DNA from: Ctena decussata
Lineage: Eukaryota; Mollusca; Bivalvia; Lucinida; Lucinidae
Assembly (NCBI GenBank): GCA_963989385.1
Contig: OZ022499.1
Location: forward strand, 37,200,866 to 37,264,865
Direction of reading: 5' to 3'
DNA length: 64,000 nt
Position numbers and translations under genes: made by a program. The notes below the pieces were generated by a model that was not told the DNA's origin, searched no databases, and worked only from the letters and a program-made list of their open reading frames with translations. Below, in pieces: positions 33,913-45,356 of this stretch (positions are counted from its first letter, which is position 1; every line of letters begins with the position of its first letter).

Positions 33913-36440
33913 GATGCCCCCGCCTGGTTCCTTGAGTTAGATGGCGCCTTGTTTAAGGTGATAGAACTTGTAGTATAATTAGGTTCACAAAGAGAGACTT
34001 GTATAATAAGAAAGAATAGCGCGAGGAGGCATATTGTTTATTGTTTTCCTATGGCAGTGTTATCATGTGTGGATCCACAGCAGGGCAGGAAGGTGGGGTG
34101 TGGGGTTCTGTGATATGTGATATCGATAATATTCTGTATCCTACCATAGAAGTGGACTTCACGAAACTTTCTAAGAGATACAGCTCGGAAACAAAAAAAA
34201 AAAACATTTCAAGAGATGTAGCGTGGAATCAAGCATTTCGCATTCAAAATAATTGCAAAAGGGCAATAGCTTCCATAATATTGGTAGAGTTTACCCTTAA
34301 CCCAACTTGACCTACAGCTTACGATTATAAACCTGTGTGTATAATTTGAATCCAATAGACCATTTGTTTTTCCAAAAGTAACGAATGCAAGCCATTTATT
34401 GTCCACAAAATGAAGTTCAAAAGGGGCAATAACTCAAATAATGATCGGCGAATTTTACCCAAAATCAACCTTGACCTGTATTTTATGATGATATGCCTGT
34501 GTATAAGATATAAATTCAGTAAACCAATCTTTTCAAAAGATATCGAACGTAAACCGTATTTGGAACAAAATGAGGTAAAACAAGAGATTTTGCGGGACGC
34601 TATGTCTCGCCTGAAATGTGAAAGTAAGTCACAGTGACCTTGTTTTGTGAAAGACGACCTGGAGTTGTAAGGTGCATGCACAAATGGAGTTTGCAAAGGT
34701 CTTGGGCTTGTGGAAGTGGGTCATAGGAACCTAGTTCGGTGGGGGTGACATTGAGTTGTAAGGTGCATGCACTGATTGACTTTCCAAGGTCTGGGGCCTC
34801 TGAAGAGTAAGATATGAATATTTTTGTAAAAGAAGGTCAAAGTGACCTAGGTTTGTGGGGGTAATCTCGAGTAGTTAGGTTCATGCACGGATGGAGTGAC
34901 AAAGATCTAGGATTTATGAAAAGTAGGAATTGTACTTTTTGTGACAGTTGGTCATAGTGAACTAGTTCTTGAGCAGTAAGGTGCATGCACTGATGGAATT
35001 TCAAAGGCCTGGGGTCTATTTAAAGCAAAACGTGAACTTCTTTGTCAAAGTAGGTCACAGTGACCTAGTATTGTGAGGGGTGACCTGGAGTGATAACATG
35101 CATGCAATGATGGAGTCTCAAAGGTCAATGAGTTAAAAGAAGCTAGATATGTCCTTTTTTGTGAAAGTAGGTCACAGTAATATAGTTTTGTTGGACGTGA
35201 CCTTAAGTGGAAAGGTACATGCACTGACAGAGTTTCAAAGCTCTGGGGCCTATGAAAAGTAAGATATGAACTTTTCGTGAAAGAAGATCAAAGTGACCTA
35301 GTTTTGTGTCGGGAAGGTGACATGGTGTGGTAAGGTGCATGCACTGATGGAGTTTCAAAAGTCGTAGGCTTATGAAAACTGAGATATATATATATGTTTT
35401 GTGAATTCAAAGTAGATCACGGTGACCTAGGTTTGTAGAGGGTGACCTGGACTGGTAAGGTGCATGCACTGATCGAGTTACAAAGGTCTAGGACTTATGA
35501 AAAGCAAGATATGTACTATTTTGTTAAAGTTAGTCACAGTGAACTAGATTTGTTGGAGATGACCAGTAGTGGTTAGGTGCATGCATTGATGGAGTTTTAA
35601 GGGTCGAGGATCTATGAACAGTGAGATATATACTTCTTTGTAAAAGAATGAAACAGTGACCTAGTTTTGTAAGGGATGACCTGGAATGCTAAGGTGCATG
35701 TACTGATAGAGTTTTAAAGGCATGGGCTTCAGAAAAGTAAGATATGTGTTGTGAAAGTAGGTCAAAGTGACCTTGTTTTGTGGCGGGTTACCTGCAGTGG
35801 TAAGGCGCATGCCCGTTTGGAGTTAAAAAGGTCTGTGGCTTCTGAAAAGCGAGATTTATACCTTTTGTGATAGTAGGTCCAGTGACCTAGTTTTGTGGGG
35901 GATGACCTGGAGTGGTAAGGTTTCTGCGGAAGTTTCAAAGGTCTGGGGCCTATTGAAAGCGAGATATGGGGCTAACCTAGAAAACTAAATATGTGGTAAA
36001 ATTTGCTAAAGTAGATCGTTGTGACATAGTTTTGTGGGCGTTGACTTAAAGTGGTAGTGCATGCAGTGCTAAATTTTCAAAGAGCTGAGACATGGGCTGA
36101 GACCTGGGCTGCCTTTAAAAACTAAATAGGTGGTACTTTTTGCGAAATTCACAATGACTTAGTTTTGTGGGATTAGGGGTTGGGGTAGGGTGGGGGTTAC
36201 CTGGATTGGTAAGGTGCATACACTGAAAAAGTTTCATAGGTCTTGGTTCTATGGAAAGCGATATATGGGACTGACCTCGAAAATAAATATGCGGTACCTT
36301 TAGCGAAAGTGGGTAACAGTGACCAAGTTTTATTGTGTGTGTGTGGAGGGGGGGGGGGGAGGAGGTTGGGGTTGACCTGTAGTCGTATGCGGATGACCTC
36401 GAAAACTAAATATTTTGAAATTGTAATGTATAAATTTCAT
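33913..36440 (+). mobile_element. Pearl-like element, ~14 units of ~117 bp with ERE-like palindromes
   Basis: Left end GATGCCCCCGCCTGGTTCC, shared with the element at 19976. From about 34620 units recur every ~117 bp, marked by AAGGTGCATGCACTGATGGA (34758, 34977, 35332, 35457 and others), GTTTCAAAGGTCT and AGTAGGTCACAGTGACCTAG. The last motif includes AGGTCACAGTGACCT, exact at 35052-35066 and one to three changes off in most other units. A G-run (36344-36361) lies near the worn right end. Confidence 0.78.
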
Positions 36441-37027
36441 ACTTTGCACATACGACCATGTCCATTTAATAATTCTATATATTCTCATATATCTTTGAAG
36501 ACTATGTGCAAACGAGGTGTTGCCACGAAGTGACAATCGTCCTTTTCCCAGTTTAAAGAACTCTTTATGTAAAGTCGAGAAGTGTTTCATAACCTTTTCC
36601 ATAAAGAAAAATAACACAGCGTACCTCGTATGTGCACATGAACATAAGTACTTTCTAAGGTAAAACTGCCAAGCCTTTGGTGTTTAATATAAATGTTGAA
36701 AATAAACTGTTAACTGGAGGCTTGTATCATCGACATCCTAAGTGTAAGCCAGTATAATTTTGAATATAACCATTCTAGTTTGCTGGGTTATGAAAATTTG
36801 ATCAACAGGCCTCATTATTCAAAGAATAAAGGCAAAAAGAAAAGACAAGCAAGTGACTGCTGGTTCTCAGTCTCACAAGTTATTATCAATTTACAAACCG
36901 AATGTGAAAATTTTAATTCTAAAATGGTTGCGAAATTTACTTCCATCGTGATTCAGGTGACATTAAGCTGGATCCTAACGGCTGTCTTCTTGTTCATCAG
37001 TGATACATAAACGTAAACATATAAATC
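36441..37027. other. Intron sequence, nothing recognised
   Basis: No exon or repeat seen. Confidence 0.4.
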
Positions 37028-37375
37028 CGATTAAAATTTTAGATAGTTCCTTCAAGAGCAGAGAATACATTCAGAAGACGGAACATGGGCCAGACTAAGT
37101 AGTTTCGGATAATAAAGCCTCGTCAGTGACCATGACAATATCTGGTGGCGAAACCAGAGAAAAGCATACTGTAATTTCTTAATTTTAACTGGGCAGACGC
37201 TTCAAAGACTGATAAGTATCAAAAAGGATCCAAATAAAGTAAAAGACGATGATCTAGAATAATATACTAGTCTAAATCAATCTGAAATTTTAGATTTCTC
37301 AGAATATGTCCTCTGATCTCAAAGGACGAAAATAAAATATAATCTGCACTACGGATGATGTACGGGGATAGAAAC
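37028..37375 (+). repeat. Diverged monomer of the 375-bp satellite
   Basis: Matches the 26.6 kb unit in order: CAGAGAATACATTCA, AAAGCCTCGTCAGTGACC, CTTCAAAGACTGATAAGT, TCTCAGAATATGTCC, ATGATCTC-like, and AATATAATCTGCACTA. Divergence is roughly a quarter of positions by eye. Confidence 0.75.
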
Positions 37376-37732
37376 ATAGATATTGTAACTTTGGATCAAA
37401 CAAAAACAACAAGTTGAGTCCCGGAAAATGTCAGGGAACGATCAACCAAAGGAAGAGTCTTTATTAAGTATTAGGGCCGACCTACCAGCAATTAGTTGAA
37501 GAGGACAGCAAAATTGTTATCTGTGATTGGGTTTACAACTAAGCATGCACTCGCCATGCAGCCTGTTAAATAGCATAAACCTTGTAAACAATTATTTTAT
37601 AACAATTGGATATCCCTTCTAAACTGATCAGAAAAGTTATTTTACCACTTATACACCAAGTCAGCGTAAAATTCAGGTTCCGAAAGATTTTGAAGTGGAA
37701 ATGTTTTAATCCAACATTAAATTTAGAGACCA

Positions 37733-38158
37733 GCTGGAATCACACTGGTCTGGCTTTCAACATAGGTAGCGAAGGTAACGTACTATAAAACTCGATTGTT
37801 TTCGCATGCTTCTTAGATTAACTTCAAACTATCATTCTTACGGACCCGGCAGTTTGTTATACCTCTTAGTCAGATCAGGGTTTCGAAGATATTCCGTGTA
37901 GTATAAATACAGTGCTTGAATAAGTTTTAACACCAATTCGTTGCCTAGTCGTTGTAGCCCAAAAATTGTTTTCAAGCATTTCTTAACTATGCATATCAAT
38001 TCAGTAAAACTTTTGATTCCTATTTCAAGAGTCGGGGGGTCGGATGGTCCGTTAGACTATACTTCTGACACAAACTTATCCTGATGAGCGGAACAAGCAA
38101 GTTTCATGTACGTCGTCTTCGTTACCTGTGTTGAATGCCAGACCAGTGTGGGAATGCC
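37733..38158. repeat. Diverged inverted repeat, ~425 bp
   Basis: CACACTGGTCTGGCTTTCAA at 37740-37759 faces TTGAATGCCAGACCAGTGTG at 38130-38149; the match extends through the GTAACG motif and weakly into the centre. Confidence 0.6.
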
Positions 38159-38573
38159 GTATATAGAATTAAGCAAACGATTTTCGAAGTTTATGATATA
38201 AACTGTATTTATAATATGACTAATTATGCGGTTATAGAGAATTCTTTGGAAAACAATAGCCGGAGGATAAGAAAATCGAACTACTACAGGAAAAGAAATG
38301 ACGAAACGACTTGTTCTTCATCCCTAGAAACGATAAGTAATGTTGTCGACCTTCATACCCATTCTGAACGTTCCATATTGAATAGTTGCTGTGAAATGAG
38401 TTACACAACTATTTCATTATTTAAAGAATGGAGAGTAATTAATTTAACAAATACAAGGCAGAATACTCAGGGTACGGCTGATTCGGAATTCCACGACACA
38501 CAAGTTGCTGTCGATCCGCATAAGCACCATCACCTTAGCTGCACGGTATGGGGAAAAAATTCGTATTTAATTT

Positions 38574-40107
38574 ATTTAAGGTGGAATAGGACAAAACCAA
38601 AATTTTCAGTTTTCGTGTAAAATTAAGAAGTTCTGCATTTTCTAATTTACGATATGATTTTCTTTTAAGTGTGAAACAAATACTTCTTTTCCTATGACGT
38701 CATGAAAATGTGAGGGGTTGACGCCTTTTTATGCAAGAAATATAGCGCTCGATTACATATAATTTTCGCATTTGTTTAAATCTTCGTAAGGATATTGTAA
38801 TAAATTTCATATCCAAATGCGAGCCGTCAGAAGGCCTTTACGTATGTGTTATTACTTCTTCCAAATATTTCCGCATTTTATATTGATTTAGGCAAATATG
38901 ACCTTTCACTGGCTACTGAATATTGCTTAATTTCACATAAAAGCTTAGCTAGAGAAAAACGTCTCCGAAAAATATATATGAACATTTGATATGTGTTAAT
39001 GATGTATGTTTATATGTAATTTTGGAAATAATTATAAGTTTTCACCGTGTAAATTTTTCACAAAGTAGATATGTTTAACTATACCCCCTGTTCCAATGAT
39101 GTCGTTTCTTTCAACATCAAAGACAGATAAATTCTAAGAATGTTTTTCAGTAAATATTTAGTTTGTAGTAAAACATTTACGATCTCTTCTAGAGAATATG
39201 ACTGCATAAAAAAACGAAAAAATTGAACTAATATCTTATTCCGTTTTCCAGGGACGAAGGTTTCAACACGGCAGGGGGTCATTTTTGCCATGGCACTCAT
39301 TTTGCGTTACGTGACGTCTCCTTTATTGAATTCTTACGAACCCCGTATTTCGCGACGTCAATTACCTCCGAAAAGCAAAACCGGCAGAAATGAACCCCTG
39401 ACCTGTTTCAACTCTTCTGTTAAGAAAATGGAATGAGATATTTCTTCAATTGTTTCGCTTTCCATTTTGATATATTCTCTAGACTAACTCGGCATTGTTT
39501 TATTGGAATTAAAAGATACGTCGGAAGCCGCTGTTAGCGCCAAATTTACTTTGCCGCTAAAAAACTCGACGTTATCTGAAGAGGGGGTATAGTTGAAAGA
39601 ATCTACTTTGAGAAATATTTACACGGTAAAATCTCAATATCATTTCATCAATATTTTAACTTCACATTTCACTAAAACATATCAACATTTGAGAAATATT
39701 TTTCGGAGACATTTTTTCTCTGTATCAATTTTTACGCGAAAAACAGTAAATTTCAACAGCTGATGAAAATTAATGTTCGCATCAATTAACTCGTAATGCG
39801 TAGAGATTGGGCAAAAAAGTATAGCACAGCCTTACGGACCTCTTGGTGGCACTTACTTTGATATGAGATTTATTTCAATACATCAACGGACTGTAGAGCA
39901 ATGTCGATTAAAGTGGATATTTGAGAGCTATAAATTTTGCGTAAAAAAAGTCAAACCATCATATTTTCACGACGTCATTGGAATAGAAATTGTTTGTTAC
40001 ATGCTCAGAAGATATTCATTTAGTTAGTCACAAATGACTAAGTTTTTGTTGGTATGTTATATGACAAGAAAACTGAAATTTTCGGTTTTGTCCTATTCCA
40101 CCTTAAA
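38574..40107. mobile_element. Old foldback element, 1.5 kb
   Basis: TTTAAGGTGGAATAGGACAA at 38575-38594 is the exact inverse of 40088-40107. Matching blocks nest inwards: the CTATGACGTCATGAAAATG region with its partner near 39970, ACTATACCCCCTGTT (39078) with its partner (39585), and GAGAATATGAC (39191) with its partner near 39475. The axis is near GAATTC at 39328-39333. Arms match at roughly 65-75 percent by eye, so it is older than the 16.3-17.7 kb palindrome. Confidence 0.75.
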
Positions 40108-40359
40108 GCATTTAAGAACAAATACAAAACAGGAGTTTGTTGCTTGGAATCGGGGAGGTGGTTTTCAGTGGTATTATTTGACACCCCAGAGATCTCCAGG
40201 TGTCACATTAAGTTGATTCTGTCGAGTCCTTATCTCTGAGTCATCATAGGTCTTATCCGTGATTCGTTTGTTTCCTGTGAAAATTCATTGATAGGTAAGT
40301 AAACCTTCAAGACCAAAGAGCTAACTAAATGTTTCGAACCACAGCAGAAGCAGAGGGCG

Positions 40360-40640
40360 AGGTTTGGTCCCAGTAAAACTAGTTTAAACCCCAAGTAGTC
40401 TTTGCTGACCATTCCAAGACGGTACTTCTGTTGTGGTACCTCAGTGTTACCTATTGTATGTCTGCTTGTCCATGGCCTCTAGCAGTCTTGTCACCTGAAT
40501 AGCTGCCCATTCTGATTACTGTTTTACTTTGTTTTGTAATTTTGAAAATAAAATAGGTAAAAGTAAATATTGCTGCTAATTTTAATTAGGATAGCTGAAT
40601 GACCACCTGTTTGGGAAAGAGTTGCTCATTCGGTTTACGT
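40360..40640 (+). mobile_element. Diverged fragment of the 58.4-61.3 kb foldback family
   Basis: CTGACCATTCCAAGACGGTA then CTTCTGTTGTGGTACC matches 60637-60668, and TTTTGTAATTTTGAAAATAA with AATGACCACCTG (40530-40612) matches the minus strand of 59160-59240. Confidence 0.65.
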
Positions 40641-41109
40641 TCGTACCGTTCGTGAAATTTTGTCATTTTTTTGTGTGTGCTTCTATTCCTTTTTCGTTTT
40701 GAGAGCGGGATTCGATTTGATTTGATTTGATTTGAGGGAATTAATTGCATTTATTCCTGATCATTCCCCATTTTTTACTTTTCACTTTTCATAATTTCAA
40801 GATGCTACAAGGCGTTGTCGTCATGTATATCAAACATTGGAAGCCTTTGACGAAAATCATTTCATCAAAGACTCATTATCTGAAGCATAAAAAGCATAAG
40901 ATCTACTAAACAAGTATTCAATAGGTGGATTGTGGAGTTGGGGTAGGGATGGGGGTTGCAATAAAAGGACAACTAATTCTCGATCTCATTGACAATACGT
41001 TGCCTTTAACTTACATACCATTCTACTTTCATAACACAGTAAGACAGTTAACTCAACAAACTAGTCAACAAAGAATTAGGGAAATGCTCAAACCCACAAT
41101 TTATCAAGT

Positions 41110-41185
41110 GTTTTTTTTTTTTCTCTCTTTTTTCCTTCTCTAAACTCTCTCTCTCTTTCTCTCTCTCTATATATATACTTTTAAT
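41110..41185. repeat. Poly(T), (CT)n and (TA)n tract
   Basis: T-run, then CTCTCTCTCTTTCTCTCTCT and TATATATA. Confidence 0.9.
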
Positions 41186-41324
41186 CGTGTGTATCTATAT
41201 TAGGACATGAAATATAACACTGTGTAGTTTAAAAATAAGTAATCGTATATTTATGTATGTTAATTGTGTGCTTTTGAAAATTTTGAAATAAAATTTAAAA
41301 AAAATTATCAAGTGGTTTTACTAC

Positions 41325-41432
41325 ACAAATACGGTCTTTCGGATGAGACTTTAAACCGAGGTCCCGTCTCCATATGACCTCGTTGTTGGTGGGACGTTAA
41401 ACCCGAGTTCACTCACTCACTCATTACTACAC
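41325..41432 (+). mobile_element. SINE tail fragment
   Basis: GATGAGACTTTAAACCGAGG, GTCCCGTCTCC and GGTGGGACGTTAAACCC followed by a CACTCACTCACTCATT end; the first part matches the antisense fragment near 21760. Confidence 0.65.
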
Positions 41433-41658
41433 ATATATCAAATATGACCACAGTAGTGCACACTACACTGTTACGTATTTTTTTTTATAAAAAAGGGGAT
41501 CAAAACTAAATACGGAATTCTGGAAGGACGGACCGACTGCACGATGGAATGCCGAAATGACGGACAGATATAAATCGGTATTATTCTCCTCCACAATTTT
41601 TCAAAGCGGAGGTATGTAAAATAACCAGAAACCAAGAAAACTCTAAGAACTGCTTTAC

Positions 41659-41819
41659 CTGCAGAAACGGTTTGGGGTCGTCAACTGAGGCACACCATCC
41701 TTCACTATGGGGTCGAGCTTGATATGGCTGGTGTCCTGGTAATGCGGACGAGGCTGTTATCTGTAGATCTAAAATAGCTCCTCCTCGCATACCGAGTGGT
41801 CTGTTGCACCGTGGTGACA
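41659..41819 (-). CDS. Exon: N-terminal part of F5/8 type C (discoidin) domain
   Basis: The exon encodes VSPRCNRPLGMRGGAI, then DLQITASSALPG, GWCASVDDP and KPFLQ: the canonical FA58C start (C..PLGM..G.I.D.QITASS....GWC....D...WLQ). Phase 1 in, phase 0 out, donor CTGCAG/gtaaag. Two acceptors are possible and keep the same frame: aatatag giving an end at 41819 (used here, 161 nt), or tatgttag giving 41834 (176 nt). The ATG at the codon for Met in the longer form is internal and need not be a start. Next exon in the transcript is 24876-25025, across a 16.6 kb intron. Confidence 0.87.
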
Positions 41820-41879
41820 CTATATTCATAATAACTAACATACAGAACCAGAAATTTAACTAGAAACATGGTAACTATC

Positions 41880-43814
41880 AGGGCCCCGCCTTTATGAAAC
41901 TATTGATGACATTCAAGTCGTATAAGCCCGACCAGAAATAACAATACCAGCCTTCTATTTACGTGTTGTTCCTTCATATTAAATATGTTGTTTGAAATTA
42001 AGCCTCTAGCAGTGTCATTAAGATATGGGCAAAATACACAATTATCATTGACCAAAGCATGGGCAACAACTCTGTGAGGCAGGAAACTGATGTTACTATT
42101 CTTGCATTCTGCACACCTTCAGATCATCTAATGATGCTTTATATTTGTACCAAGTTTTATAAAAATATCTTCAAAGGCTTTAAAGTTATACAGCAGGCAA
42201 GATTTCCGTACCTAAAATAACAAAGGGAAGGTGTAGTTAAGGTTCTTTTTCTCTGCACATTGTCTGATGATGTTTATATTTGTACCAAGTTTTGTGAAAA
42301 TATCTTAAACAGTTTTAAAGTTAGAGAGCAAACACATTTGAAAAATTCTGTAAAAAAATGTAGATGGAGTTACAGTTCTTATTCTCTGCACATTGTCTGA
42401 TGATGCTTTATATTATGTACAAGTTTTATGAAAATATCATTGGTGGTTTGAAAGCTATGGAGCGGACCTGATTTCAATATTTAAAATTACAAAGCGGCAT
42501 AATTCAGTAAAAATGTAGACAGAGTTAGGATGCTTGTTCTCTGCTCATTCCTTGATGATGCTTTACATTTGTACCAAGTCTTGAGAAAATATCTATAACT
42601 GATTCAGTTATGAACCGGACACGATTCCTGTACTCAAATTACAAAGTGGCATAATTCAGTAAATAGTGTAGGCAGAGTTATGGGTCTTGTTCTCTGCATA
42701 TTGACTGATGATGCTTTACATTTGTACCAAGTCTCGTGAAAATATCTTTAAAGGATTCAGAGTTATAGAGCGGACACGATGTTTGCACTCAAAATTTCAA
42801 AGGGGCATAATTCAGTAAATACTGTATGCAGAGTTATGGTTCTTGTTCACTGCACATAGTCTGATGATGCTTTACATTCGTACCAAGTCTCGTGAAAATA
42901 ATTTTAATGATTTCAGAGTTATGGAGCGGACACAAATTTCTGTACTCAAAATTTCAAAGGGACATAATTCAGTAAAAAATGTAGGCAGAGTTATGATTCT
43001 TGTTCTCTGCACATCGTCTGATGTTGCTTTACATTTGTACCAAGTCTCGTGAAAATATCTTTATTGGTTTCAGAGATATGGAGCGGACACGATTTCTGTA
43101 CTCAAAATTTCAACGGGGCATAATTCAGTATAAATTTTAGGCAGAGTTATGGTTCTTGTTCTCTGCACATCGTCTGATGATGCTTTACATTTGTACCAAG
43201 TCTCATGAAGATATCTTTAATGGTTTCAGAGTTATGGAGCAGACACGATTTCTGTACTCAAAATTTCAAAGGGGCATAATTCAGTAAAACTTGTAGGCAG
43301 AGTTATGGTTCTTGTTCTCTGCCAATCGTCTGATGATGCTTTACATGTGTACCAAGTCTCGTGAACTATCTTTAACTGTTTCAGAGTTATGGAGTGGACA
43401 CGATTTCTGTACTCAAAATTTCAAAGGGGCGTAATTCAGTAAAATTTTAGGCAGAGTTATGGTTCTTGTTCTCTGCACATTGTCTGACGATGCTTTACAT
43501 TTGTACCAAGTCTCGTGAAAATGTCTTAAACGGTTTCAGAGTTATGGAGCGGACACAATTTCTGTACTCAAAATTTCAAAGGGGCATAATTCAGTAAAAA
43601 TTTTAAGCAGAGTTATGGTTCTTGTTCTCTGCACATCGTCTGACGATGATTTACATTTGTATCAAGTCTCGTGAACATATATCTAACGGTTTTAGAGTTA
43701 TTGAGCGGACACGAAATGATGACGGACGGACGGACAGACGGACGGACAGACAGACAGACGGACGGACAAGGTGATTACTATAGGGCCTCCGCAGGCTTCG
43801 TCTGGCGGGGCCCT
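41880..43814 (+). mobile_element. Pearl element, intact: ~11 units of ~155 bp, (ACGG)n, terminal hairpin
   Basis: Ends AGGGCCCCGCC (41880-41890) and its exact inverse GGCGGGGCCCT (43804-43814). Eleven units marked by CTGATGATGCTTTACATTTG followed by TACCAAGTCTCGTG recur every 137-158 bp from about 42115 to 43710. Then comes GACGGACGGACGGACAGACGG-type microsatellite (43722-43770) and a hairpin AGGGCCTCCGC...GCGGGGCCCT. Core length, microsatellite and flanks match the pearl family known from oysters and other bivalves. No coding capacity. Confidence 0.9.
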
Positions 43815-43849
43815 AATTATTTCAGAAAATAATTAACGGCGTCAAGAGG

Positions 43850-44060
43850 AAAGGGACCTGGACATGTGCGGACAGTAAATAGTCAAATCAGCCTATACAG
43901 CTGTGCAAACTGACCAGAGTCCTCACATTTTACTTGTTGAATTTGGCAAGATTCATTGATAAAATATGCGAAAAGGAAGGCTCTGTTAAGACTGCTAGGA
44001 TGCGCAGGCTGATCTGAGTCTCTCCTATTCGCACATACCGGTACGACGCAAATGAAATCA
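43850..44060. mobile_element. Worn hairpin MITE
   Basis: CAAATCAGCCTATACAGCTG and GCGCAGGCTGATCTGAGTCT mirror each other; related to the GAGCCGCGACA group but terminally worn. Confidence 0.5.
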
Positions 44061-45356
44061 GATATGCATATTTAAATTTTCTTTTCCTTTCGCCATAAAC
44101 GTCGGTTTGCAAGGGCAGAGTAATTTAGAATATTTTTTTTCAACCTTTGTGCCGAGTACCAAAAATCTGGGTCTTCAGAGCTCTAGATAAAGGTGTTTCT
44201 AGCGAAAAACGCTTGCAGTCCCAAACTAATGAGTTAAGAATAGGCTACTCCCACTAAAACAGGATTATCCATCATAAAAACGAACGGCATCTTTTTAACT
44301 ACGTTTGGAGACAAAAGAAGCAGTGGGAAATAGCCAAACAAAATTGCGCTCAACCACCTTAGATAAGACTTGCAAAGATCAAAGGATTTCAGACATCTTT
44401 TGAAGTCACTGGCTGCCGCTCAACGCACGTGCCGATAGGTTTTATGTAGAGTAACCTGGAGCTGAAAATTTCGGTGTCGGGCAAAAACAAAGGGTCATTC
44501 TTTGATATAGAGCGGCATGCGAAAATTGTTGAGCAACGAAATTGCATTCCGGGTATTGTTATTTTCAATTTGTCTTTTTTCTGAAATACACGGAGACTGT
44601 ACAAAAAAGTAAAATCGAATTTGAAGTTATTAGACTAGTGAAAATCGCATAAATTGGAAAGTAGATAGATAAAGTGCGCGCTTGCTCGCGGAGCAGCCAT
44701 TGCTGAAAGTACATAGAAGAGGGATTATACATGTAGACTAATGCGCGCTGGGCTTTCCCAAACGCAATATAAGTATACTTAAAGTTAGTGTCACAGAATA
44801 TATGCTGCCAGACTATACAGGTGTTGACTTTATACAAGAACTCTTGCTCTAAAATGCCATTTTCGTCAATAGCGAGCATACTCGGAGTGACCATATTTGG
44901 GCAGTTAACGCGTGCTCGGAGCAGCCATATGTGATATAAAAACATAGCTCAAGTCTGATCAGTCATCTCTGTCTGGACAAACAATTCATCTAGTATTAAG
45001 TTGACAACTATTTCGATTATTAGGAAACGCACACGGCTGAAATCTCATTTAGCCGACGCTTATCAAAACGTCTCCAGTGAGCAGACAGATAATGTGCCAA
45101 ATGTGTCCAACGGAACGCGAACGCGCAGAAAATATTCGCTTTTCTGATTTATGGTAAAAGTTTACACTCATAATCCAAAGATCAAAGTTGTAAATAGGAA
45201 ACAACAGTCGCATTGCATTGCTGCGCAGGCTGATCGGGGCATATGGTATAAGGTATCTTTCCCTGCCTCACGGTTTTATATGACACGTGTCCAGTTCAAT
45301 GCGGCGTTCTTTGATGTCTGATCAACATAACCACGTGCAGGTGGTTACCGTATTTG
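44061..45356. other. Intron sequence, nothing recognised
   Basis: The longest frame (44565-44945, minus) has no splice context of fitting phase and no family resemblance. Confidence 0.4.

Noticed and set aside
33913..36440. Protein-coding tandem repeat
   Set aside because: Unit length varies and frames are not kept between units.
38135..38620. 161-codon plus-strand frame
   Set aside because: Spans the boundary between a diverged inverted repeat and a foldback; no domain, no clear splice sites, low-complexity HTHSE/KHHH pieces only.
41880..43814. CRISPR-like regular repeats
   Set aside because: Repeats are ~155 bp, contiguous without spacers, and end in a transposon-type hairpin; eukaryotic pearl element.
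44565..44945. 126-codon minus-strand frame
   Set aside because: No recognised motif and no acceptor/donor pair of a fitting phase for the mosaic gene.
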